11,450 bases of DNA. Source: an uncultured Opitutia bacterium (GTDB taxonomy: Bacteria; Verrucomicrobiota; Verrucomicrobiia; Opitutales; Opitutaceae). Within the stretch, counting starts at the first letter, position 1. Each line of letters opens with the position of its first letter. Below, piece by piece: positions 1 to 5,920 of the stretch. The stretch spans positions 1-11,450 of the forward strand of contig CAJAFD010000228.1 of assembly GCA_903938935.1 (NCBI GenBank), in the 5' to 3' direction. The position numbers and the translations under genes are program-made. The notes under the pieces were generated by a model. It was given only the letters and a program-made list of their open reading frames with translations, was not told where the DNA came from and made no database searches.

Positions 1-37
1 GCGCTCACGCCCAGCGAATAAACCGCCACCCTTTTCC

Positions 38-892
38 ATGCTCACTCCCCGCACCGCTCACTTGATCGACCTCGCCCTCGACGAAGACGCCGGCCTCGGC
101 GACGTCACCAGCCGGGCCATTTTTCCGGCGACGCATCACTCCCGCGCGTTCATCGAAACCCGCCAAGACCTCACGCTCTGCGGCCTCACCATCGCCGCCG
201 CCGTGTTCACCCGCGTCGACCCAGCGCTTGAAGTGAAACTCACCGCCACCGACGGCGCCCGCGTCAAAAACGGCGCCCGCGTCCTCAGCGTCACCGGCCC
301 GACCGCCGCGCTGCTCACCGCCGAGCGCACCGCGCTCAACTTCATCCAACGCCTCTCCGGCATCGCCACCCTCGCCCGCCGCTACGCCGACGCCCTCGCC
401 GCCACCACGACCCGCGTCGTCGACACGCGCAAAACCACCCCCGGCTGGCGCGCCCTCGAAAAATACGCCGTCCGCTGCGGCGGCTGCGTTAACCACCGTT
501 CCTCGCTCGGCGAACACGTCCTCATCAAAGACAACCACATCGCCGCCGCTGGCTCGCTCACCCGCGCCGTGCAACTCGCCCGCGCCGCCGCGCCCCATCT
601 GGCCAAAATCGAAGTCGAAGCCACCACGCTCGCCGAGGTGAAAGCAGCCCTCCGCGCCGGCGCCGAAGTTATTTTGCTCGATAACATGTCGCCCGAGCTC
701 GTGCGTCGCGCGGTTGCGCTCATCGCCGGCGCGGCTCTCGTCGAAGTTTCCGGCGGCGTCCGCTTCGAGACGCTGCGCGACTACGCGTTGCCGGGTGTAG
801 ACGTGATCAGCATCGGCGCGCTCACCCACTCCGCGCCCGCCGCCGATTTGAGCCTCACGATTTTACCCGCGCGGCCCGCGTCGAAAAAATAA
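38..892 (+). CDS. nadC: Nicotinate-nucleotide pyrophosphorylase (carboxylating), quinolinate phosphoribosyltransferase
   Basis: This cytoplasmic enzyme of de novo NAD synthesis condenses quinolinate with PRPP to give nicotinate mononucleotide, CO2 and pyrophosphate. The 284-residue length fits the family (about 280-300). Family signatures appear in order: DTRKTTPG (129-136), EKYAV (141-145), NHR (152-154), IKDNHI (163-168), EVEA (192-195), LLDNM (213-217), EVSGG (236-240) and a C-terminal SIGALTHSAPAADLSL (258-273). Together these cover the substrate-binding residues of the N-terminal domain and barrel. One oddity is that the usual GGG before NHR reads GGC, giving a CGGC motif at 147-150. The ATG at 38 has no Shine-Dalgarno motif. 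The frame stays open back to base 2, so a longer start outside the window cannot be excluded, but the usual family length supports this ATG. The stop overlaps the nadB start (TAATG), so the two genes are surely cotranscribed and probably translationally coupled. Confidence 0.97.
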   Translation: MLTPRTAHLIDLALDEDAGLGDVTSRAIFPATHHSRAFIETRQDLTLCGLTIAAAVFTRVDPALEVKLTATDGARVKNGARVLSVTGPTAALLTAERTALNFIQRLSGIATLARRYADALAATTTRVVDTRKTTPGWRALEKYAVRCGGCVNHRSSLGEHVLIKDNHIAAAGSLTRAVQLARAAAPHLAKIEVEATTLAEVKAALRAGAEVILLDNMSPELVRRAVALIAGAALVEVSGGVRFETLRDYALPGVDVISIGALTHSAPAADLSLTILPARPASKK

Positions 893-2457
893 TGCGCACC
901 GTTCGCACTGATTGTCTGGTGATCGGGGCCGGCCTCGCCGGCTCGGCCTACGCCCTGCACGCCGCACGGCTCGGTTATAACGTCGAGTTGCTCTCGCTGG
1001 CCGAACCTCTCGCCGCCAACAGCGATTGGGCGCAAGGCGGGATCATCTACGACCCAGCCGAGACCACCGCCACCGGTTCGCTCGCGCACGACATCCAGGC
1101 CGCCAGCGACCACACCTCGAATCCCGCAGCCGTGGCCCAACTCATCCACGAAGGTCCCGCCGCCGTGAAAGAGCTCCTGCTCGACGAACTCCACGTCGAT
1201 TTCGACCGCTCCGCCGCCGGCGAACTCGAGTTGACGCGGGAAGGCGGCCACAGCGAGAAACGCATCATCTACGCCAAAGACGCCACAGGCCACGCCATCC
1301 TCGAGCGCGTCGCGCACCGCGTGAACTCCACGCCGCGCATCACCCGTCGCACCGGCTGGGTCGCGATCGACCTGCTCACGCTCTCGCACAATTCCACGTC
1401 CGCCGCCGATAAATACAAACCGCTCACGTGTTTCGGCGCCTACGTGCTCGACACCGCCACCGGCGAGACGGTCGCCGTGGTCGCCAAAAAAACCATCCTC
1501 GCCGCCGGCGGGCTCGGGCAGATTTTTCAGCATTCGACCAACCAACCCGGTAGCGTCGGCCACGGCGTGGCGATGGCGTACCGCGTGGGCGCACGTCTGA
1601 TCGACCTCGAATACGTCCAGTTTCACCCGACGGTTTTCGCACAGAAAAACGCCCCGCGTTTCCTCGTGACCGAGGCCCTCCGCGGCGAGGGCGGCGTGCT
1701 CGTCAACGCCCAAGGCGAACGCTTCATGGATGCCGTGCATCCCCGCGGCTCACTCGCCCCGCGCGATATCGTCGCTCGCACCATTCAGCGCGAACTCTCC
1801 ACCAGCGGCGAAACGTGCGTCTACCTCGATCTCTCAGCGATGACCCCGGAGTTTATTCGCGAACGTTTCCCTAATATCCATGCGCGCTGCCTGAGCTACG
1901 GCGTGGATATTTCCCGCGAGCCGATCCCGGTCGTGCCCGCCGCCCATTTCGCCTGCGGCGGCGTCCACACCGACCTCCACGGCCGGACCAATATTCTCCA
2001 CCTTAACGCCATCGGCGAAACCGCCTGCACCGGCCTCCACGGCGCCAACCGCCTCGCCAGCACCTCGCTGCTCGAATGCCTCACCAGCGCGAAATTCACC
2101 GCGCAGGCCGATGCCATCGATCTCGCCCGCGCCACGTTTCCGCCCAGCGAACCCCGCGCCTGGGAAAGCCCCTCGCGCGCGGCGGATCCCGTGCTCGTGC
2201 GCCAAGACATCGACCAGATCCGCACCACCATGTGGAACTACGCCGGCATCGTGCGCTCGCCGAAACGCCTGACGCGCGCGCGCCGCATCTTACTCGAGTT
2301 GCGCGAGGAGATTCAGGATTTTTACCGTGGCTGCGCCCTCACGCGCGAATTGATCGAGCTGCGCAACGCCATCCAAACGGCGTTGCTCGTCGTCCACGCC
2401 GCCACGCTCAACCCCCGCAGCCAAGGCTGTCACTACGTCGAACCCGACACCGATTAA
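892..2457 (+). CDS. nadB: L-aspartate oxidase
   Basis: This FAD flavoprotein oxidises L-aspartate to iminoaspartate, the first step of bacterial de novo NAD synthesis. NadA then uses iminoaspartate to make quinolinate. The 521 residues are close to E. coli NadB (540). Visible motifs are the dinucleotide-binding GAGLAG (12-17), SDWAQGG (44-50), TREGGHSEKR (115-124), QFHPT (243-247), RGEGG (264-268), PRGSLAPRDIV (284-294), HFACGGV (352-358) and the FAD-binding GLHGANRLASTSLLECL (381-397). By motif, H245, R291 and H352 match the catalytic H244, R290 and H351 described for E. coli NadB, and E117 lies in the segment of its E121. The GLHGANRLAS signature and the small C-terminal helical domain (about 430-521) separate it from succinate dehydrogenase and fumarate reductase flavoproteins. 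It starts on the A of the nadC stop codon and has no Shine-Dalgarno motif of its own, which suggests translational coupling. No hairpin terminator is evident after it. Confidence 0.97.
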   Translation: MRTVRTDCLVIGAGLAGSAYALHAARLGYNVELLSLAEPLAANSDWAQGGIIYDPAETTATGSLAHDIQAASDHTSNPAAVAQLIHEGPAAVKELLLDELHVDFDRSAAGELELTREGGHSEKRIIYAKDATGHAILERVAHRVNSTPRITRRTGWVAIDLLTLSHNSTSAADKYKPLTCFGAYVLDTATGETVAVVAKKTILAAGGLGQIFQHSTNQPGSVGHGVAMAYRVGARLIDLEYVQFHPTVFAQKNAPRFLVTEALRGEGGVLVNAQGERFMDAVHPRGSLAPRDIVARTIQRELSTSGETCVYLDLSAMTPEFIRERFPNIHARCLSYGVDISREPIPVVPAAHFACGGVHTDLHGRTNILHLNAIGETACTGLHGANRLASTSLLECLTSAKFTAQADAIDLARATFPPSEPRAWESPSRAADPVLVRQDIDQIRTTMWNYAGIVRSPKRLTRARRILLELREEIQDFYRGCALTRELIELRNAIQTALLVVHAATLNPRSQGCHYVEPDTD

Positions 2458-2481
2458 GCCCACCTTGCCACGCGCCCGCGC

Positions 2482-2492
2482 GACAAATTGTC
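2482..2492. promoter_or_regulatory. Small perfect palindrome, possible operator
   Basis: GACAA-A-TTGTC is an 11-base perfect inverted repeat in the 147-base gap between nadB and the Gfo/Idh/MocA gene, 112 bases before that gene's ATG. It is AT-rich against a GC-rich background, as a protein-binding site might be. The arms are only five bases, so chance is a real alternative. No regulator can be named. Confidence 0.2.
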
Positions 2493-2594
2493 CTCGACCC
2501 ACTGAATAGAAGTAGTGATGTAAGTTTTTGCGTCTCTTCCCCGTTTGCGACGCGTCTATCCCCGCACCGTTTCCTTCCCCCGCCCCCCTTACCC

Positions 2595-2600
2595 TATTAT
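2595..2600 (+). promoter_or_regulatory. Possible -10 element (TATTAT) directly before the start codon
   Basis: TATTAT matches the TATAAT consensus at five of six positions and sits in a long pyrimidine-rich, GC-rich tract (about 2558-2604). It ends only four bases before the ATG at 2605. If it is used, transcription would begin at or next to the start codon and give a leaderless or nearly leaderless mRNA. No good -35 hexamer is seen 16-18 bases upstream, so the call is weak. Confidence 0.25.
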
Positions 2601-2604
2601 CCCC

Positions 2605-4104
2605 ATGAAATCCTGGTCCCGCAAAGAATTCCTCAAGGCCTCACTCGTCGGCGGTGGCGCCGCCCTCATCGCCGGTCAAACCCGCCTCTTCGGCCAAGTG
2701 GCCCCTGCCGCCGGTAGCGCCAATGGCGACATCCGCGTCGCCGTCGTCGGCATCAATGCCCAAGGCGCTGGCCACATGCGCGACTATCTCAACAAACTCC
2801 CCGGCGCCCGCCTCGTGGCCATCTGCGACGTCGATACCGCCGTCCTCGCCAAGCGCCGCGAAGAATGCGAAAAAGCCGGCGTCAAACCCGAGACGTACAC
2901 CGATTACCGCAAGCTACTCGAAAACAAAAATATCGACGCCGTCGTCCTCGGTACACCCAACCACCAACACGCGCTCCAGACGATCTGGGCCCTCCAAGCC
3001 GGCAAAGACGTGTACGTTGAAAAGCCCCTCTCCCACAACATCTGGGAAGGCCGCCAAGCGCTCGCCGCCTCACTCAAGTACACCAAAAACATCGTCCAGA
3101 CCGGCACGCAAAACCGCTCCTCTCTCGATATCCAAGAAGCCATCGCCTACGTGCGCTCCGGCCAGATCGGTAAAATCCAATGGGCCCGCGGTCTCTGCTA
3201 CAAACCCCGCGACAGCATCGGCCTGACCACGGGCCCTCAAGCCGTCCCCGCAACGGTCGATTACGATCTCTGGACTGGCCCCGCGACCCTCACCCCACCC
3301 CGCCGCAACGGCTCCAAAGGCCCCGTCCACTACGATTGGCACTGGTTCTGGAACTACGGCGGCGGCGACATCACCAACCAAGGCATCCACCAGATGGACG
3401 TCGCCCGTTGGTTCCTCGGCGAAACCGGCCTGCCCGCGAGCGTCATGAGCCTCGGTGGCCGCTTCGGTTACCGCGACGACGCCGAGACGCCCAACACCCT
3501 CCTCTCCGTCTTCAATTACGAAAAAGCCCCGCTCATCTTCGAAGTCCGCGGCCTGCCCATGAAAACCGGCATGAAAGCCATGGATAACTACCGCGGCGCT
3601 CGCGTCGGTGTCGTCGTCCAATGCGAAAACGGCTACGTCACCGTCAGCGAAAGCGGCACCGCCAACATCTACGACAACGCCAACACGAAAATTAAAGCCC
3701 TCAGCAATGGCGGCAACGGCAGCCACCGCGCCAACTTCGTGAAAGCCGTGAAAAACCGCAAAGTCGCGGTCGGCCTCATCGAAGAATGCCACTACTCCAC
3801 GGCGCTTTGTCACCTAGGCAACCTCTCGTATCTCGTCGGCGCGGATAAATCCAACGCCGCCATCGGCGAAGCCATCAAAGCGAGCGCACCCACGACCGAA
3901 GCCTACGGCCGCATCCTCGAACACTTGAAGGCCAACGCCGTCGATGTCGCCACGACCCCGACCGTCCTCGGGCCGTTGCTCGCGTTTGACCGCAAGACCG
4001 AGATGTTCACCGGCGCCGACAAAGTCGTCGTCGATGCCGCGAACAACCACGCGCTCCGCAAACGCGTGGGCCGCGGCGCCTTCACGATCCCGCAGCTCGC
4101 CTAA
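2605..4104 (+). CDS. Gfo/Idh/MocA family oxidoreductase with Tat-like leader
   Basis: This is an NAD(P)-dependent oxidoreductase of the family that acts on sugars, inositols and related polyols. The substrate cannot be read from the sequence. The 499 residues begin with a Tat-like leader: SRKEFLK (5-11) followed by a hydrophobic Ala/Gly-rich stretch (12-24), suggesting export to the periplasm. A Rossmann domain follows, with VAVVGINAQGAGH (45-57), AICDVD (72-77), a TPNHQH segment (117-122) and the EKP motif (139-141), whose lysine is the usual catalytic residue. The C-terminal alpha/beta domain contains WHWFWNYGGGDITNQGIHQMD (245-265), which carries the conserved Asp/His positions typical of the exported subgroup. 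The frame extends back to a TTG at 2545, but the ATG at 2605 puts the leader at the true N-terminus and is preferred. No Shine-Dalgarno motif is present. The gene appears monocistronic, ending in a strong hairpin terminator. No sugar-pathway genes lie beside it. Confidence 0.93.
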   Translation: MKSWSRKEFLKASLVGGGAALIAGQTRLFGQVAPAAGSANGDIRVAVVGINAQGAGHMRDYLNKLPGARLVAICDVDTAVLAKRREECEKAGVKPETYTDYRKLLENKNIDAVVLGTPNHQHALQTIWALQAGKDVYVEKPLSHNIWEGRQALAASLKYTKNIVQTGTQNRSSLDIQEAIAYVRSGQIGKIQWARGLCYKPRDSIGLTTGPQAVPATVDYDLWTGPATLTPPRRNGSKGPVHYDWHWFWNYGGGDITNQGIHQMDVARWFLGETGLPASVMSLGGRFGYRDDAETPNTLLSVFNYEKAPLIFEVRGLPMKTGMKAMDNYRGARVGVVVQCENGYVTVSESGTANIYDNANTKIKALSNGGNGSHRANFVKAVKNRKVAVGLIEECHYSTALCHLGNLSYLVGADKSNAAIGEAIKASAPTTEAYGRILEHLKANAVDVATTPTVLGPLLAFDRKTEMFTGADKVVVDAANNHALRKRVGRGAFTIPQLA

Positions 4105-4123
4105 ACGGTTTGCTTTTCAAAAC

Positions 4124-4156
4124 AAAACCCCGGTCACACACGACCGGGGTTTTTTT
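4124..4156. terminator. Bidirectional rho-independent terminator between convergent genes
   Basis: CCCCGGTC (4128-4135) and GACCGGGG (4142-4149) form a perfect 8-bp stem with a six-base ACACAC loop. Seven T follow on the + strand (4150-4156). Four A precede the stem (4124-4127), giving four U on the minus transcript and two further A-U extensions of the stem. It lies 19 bases after the oxidoreductase stop and 67 bases beyond the protease stop. It should act strongly on + and more weakly on -. Confidence 0.85.
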
Positions 4157-4159
4157 ACG

Positions 4160-4207
4160 GCCTCTCACGGGATCAGCCGCGCGGGCGCTGATCGTGGCGG
4201 GAGAGGC
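4160..4207. repeat. Composite inverted repeat between the convergent 3' ends
   Basis: Two nested perfect 7-bp stems are visible: an outer GCCTCTC (4160-4166) with GAGAGGC (4201-4207), and an inner GATCAGC (4171-4177) with GCTGATC (4187-4193). An asymmetric internal loop (4 and 7 bases) separates them and a nine-base apical loop closes the structure. There is no T-tract at either end, so it is not a classical terminator itself. It lies in the 3' untranslated region of the minus-strand protease gene, between the stop codon and the bidirectional terminator. It could protect the 3' end, mark a processing site or bind a protein. The role is unknown. Confidence 0.6.
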
Positions 4208-4223
4208 AGGGCGGGATTAATTT

Positions 4224-5771
4224 TTATTTTGATTCATCGACGACGAGGAACCGACTGCTGCCGTCGCGCCAGAGGCGGACAAGCACTTTGGGGCCTTTGA
4301 TTTCTTCGCTCAGTTTTACGGCTTCATCCGCGTTGCGCACGGGGCGGCGATCTAGCTCGAGGATGATGTCGCCCTCGCGCAGGCCAGCGCGCGCGGAAGG
4401 ACTGTTGGGTTCGACGGCGGTGATGATCGCGCCTTCGATGCGCCGCGAGAGATTCAACTGCTCGCGCAGCTCGGCGGAAATATCGCCCACGCCCACGCCG
4501 TTGAGCACGCCGATGTCTTTAGTATCAGGTGTTTCACTACGGTCGCCGCCGGCGCGCTTTTGTCCGGGCAGCGCGGTCAATTTCACCTTCACGGTGGCAG
4601 GTTTGCCGTCGCGGAGGTATTCCACTTTCGCTTCCGTGCCGGGTGTGAGGCGCGTGACCGTGAGTTGCAGGTGGCGGGGGTCGCGGATCGCCGTAGTGTC
4701 GATTTTCGTGATAATATCACCGCTCTTGAGGCCGGCTTTTTCGGCGGGCGTATCGGACGGCACATCGACGATGAGCGCGCCTTGATTGACTTTAAACATC
4801 GCGGAAAGCTCGGCTTCGAGCGGTTGCGTCTGGACGCCCAGAAACGCGCGGTCGACGCGACCCGTTTTCACGAGTTGCTCGGCGATGGTGCGGACTTGGT
4901 TAATCGGGATGGCGAAGCCGACGCCGTTAAAGCCGCCGCTGCGACTGAGGATCGCGGTGTTGAGCCCGATGAGGCGGCCCTCGACGTCGAGGAGCGCACC
5001 ACCGGAGTTGCCGGGGTTGATAGCGGCGTCGGTCTGGATAAAATCTTCATAGGTCTCGATGCCCAGCCCGCCGCGACTGAGCGCGCTGACGATCCCGCGC
5101 GTGACGGATTGGCCGATGCCAAAGGGATTGCCGATGGCGAGGACGACGTCGCCGATTTCAAGCATATCGCTGTCGCCGAGCGTGGCCACGGTAAGATCCG
5201 TCGCGGCGATTTTAATAACCGCGACATCCGCCTTGGGGTCGCGGCCGATGATGGTGGCTTTGAATTCTCGGCGCGGTTCACCGAAGGCGACCTTCACCTC
5301 ATCGGCGCCATCGATCACGTGGTTGTTGGTCAAAATATAACCGTCAGATGAGATGATCACGCCCGAACCGAGGCCTTGTTGGACGGGGCCAGAATCACCG
5401 CGGCCCCCGCGGTTGCCCCGCCCGCCCGGTTCGCCGCGGTCATTGCGTTCGTTGCGCTCCTCAGAATCGGGTACACCGAAAAAGCGACGGAATTGGGGGT
5501 CGTTAAAAAATGGCGCGGCCTCGGCGGCTATTTTGGTTTTCTTCGAGGAGAAAACGTAGACCACGCTCGGAGCGGTTTTTTTGACGATGCTGGCATAGCT
5601 GATGCGATCGGGGGTGTCGCGGTTGATGGCTTTGGGGTCGGCCTTGAGCTTGAGGGGCGGGCGCTCGGGGGTTTTGGTTTTTTCTTCAGCGCGGAGCGTG
5701 AGGTTGGCGAAACCGCCAGCGATCACAAGGGCAGCCAACACGAGAGCGAGACGAGGGGATCGAGGATTCAT
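4224..5771 (-). CDS. DegP/HtrA-type periplasmic serine endoprotease (Do family)
   Basis: This envelope quality-control protease and chaperone degrades misfolded periplasmic proteins. The 515 residues open with a Sec-type signal peptide: basic start, hydrophobic 8-23, plausible cleavage after LRA near residue 28. The trypsin-like domain has the full triad: H151 in TNNHVIDGADE, D182 in DPKADVAVIKI and S256 in the GNSGGALL segment. Two PDZ domains follow, at about 305-400 and 420-512. Two PDZ domains and this length point to the DegP/DegQ/MucD group rather than single-PDZ DegS. I give no symbol because those cannot be separated here. Residues 103-128, in the variable loop before the catalytic histidine, form a charged Arg/Gly-rich low-complexity insert. 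The gene is divergent from glyQS, so it has its own promoter, and it converges on the oxidoreductase gene. The ATG is preceded by a pyrimidine-rich stretch without a Shine-Dalgarno motif. Confidence 0.95.
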   Translation of the reverse strand: MNPRSPRLALVLAALVIAGGFANLTLRAEEKTKTPERPPLKLKADPKAINRDTPDRISYASIVKKTAPSVVYVFSSKKTKIAAEAAPFFNDPQFRRFFGVPDSEERNERNDRGEPGGRGNRGGRGDSGPVQQGLGSGVIISSDGYILTNNHVIDGADEVKVAFGEPRREFKATIIGRDPKADVAVIKIAATDLTVATLGDSDMLEIGDVVLAIGNPFGIGQSVTRGIVSALSRGGLGIETYEDFIQTDAAINPGNSGGALLDVEGRLIGLNTAILSRSGGFNGVGFAIPINQVRTIAEQLVKTGRVDRAFLGVQTQPLEAELSAMFKVNQGALIVDVPSDTPAEKAGLKSGDIITKIDTTAIRDPRHLQLTVTRLTPGTEAKVEYLRDGKPATVKVKLTALPGQKRAGGDRSETPDTKDIGVLNGVGVGDISAELREQLNLSRRIEGAIITAVEPNSPSARAGLREGDIILELDRRPVRNADEAVKLSEEIKGPKVLVRLWRDGSSRFLVVDESK

Positions 5772-5789
5772 AATGAGGATTTGGGAGGC

Positions 5790-5817
5790 AATAAACTCGC
5801 CGCTCAGACTTTTTCAA
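5790..5817 (-). promoter_or_regulatory. Candidate sigma70-like promoter for the HtrA protease gene
   Basis: Read on the minus strand, TTGAAA (5817-5812) matches the -35 consensus at five of six positions. After a 16-base spacer, TTTATT (5795-5790) matches the -10 consensus at four of six. Transcription would start about 10-15 bases before the ATG, leaving a very short 5' leader. It lies in the AT-richer part of the 149-base divergent region shared with glyQS. No equally good promoter for glyQS is seen on + in that region, although the AT-richer patch 5840-5870 is where one would be expected. Confidence 0.35.
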
Positions 5818-5920
5818 CTGGGGCGGGTTCCCTCTTCCGTAAAATCGTTCGCAAAACATTGCGCGTTAACCTGCTCCCGCCCTTGACCGCGCGTGACCGA
5901 TGCGGCATGTCTCTCCGGCT

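Noticed and set aside
1..21. Possible tail of an upstream gene ending in TAA (six codons, frame 1)
   Set aside because: Six codons are too few to support a gene. All three forward frames are open or nearly so here, and the nadC frame is itself open back to base 2. An upstream nadA is plausible but not visible.
1026..1412. Arg/His-rich plus-strand open frame inside nadB, with similar ones at 2076-2717 and 9196-9846
   Set aside because: These are +1/+2 frame readings of GC-rich coding sequence; the Arg/Pro/His-rich low-complexity product is typical of such shadows.
5..1740. Two minus-strand open frames opposite nadC and nadB (5-829 and 781-1740)
   Set aside because: They are composition shadows of nadC and nadB, rich in Gly/Ala/Glu/Asp and without recognisable domains.
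2545..2604. TTG start extending the oxidoreductase by 20 residues
   Set aside because: The added segment is Pro-rich with no family similarity, and it would bury the Tat-like leader that sits naturally after the ATG at 2605.
2458..2604. A terminator after nadB or an NAD-responsive riboswitch
   Set aside because: I found no stable hairpin followed by a T-tract in this gap, and no aptamer-like structure that I recognise.
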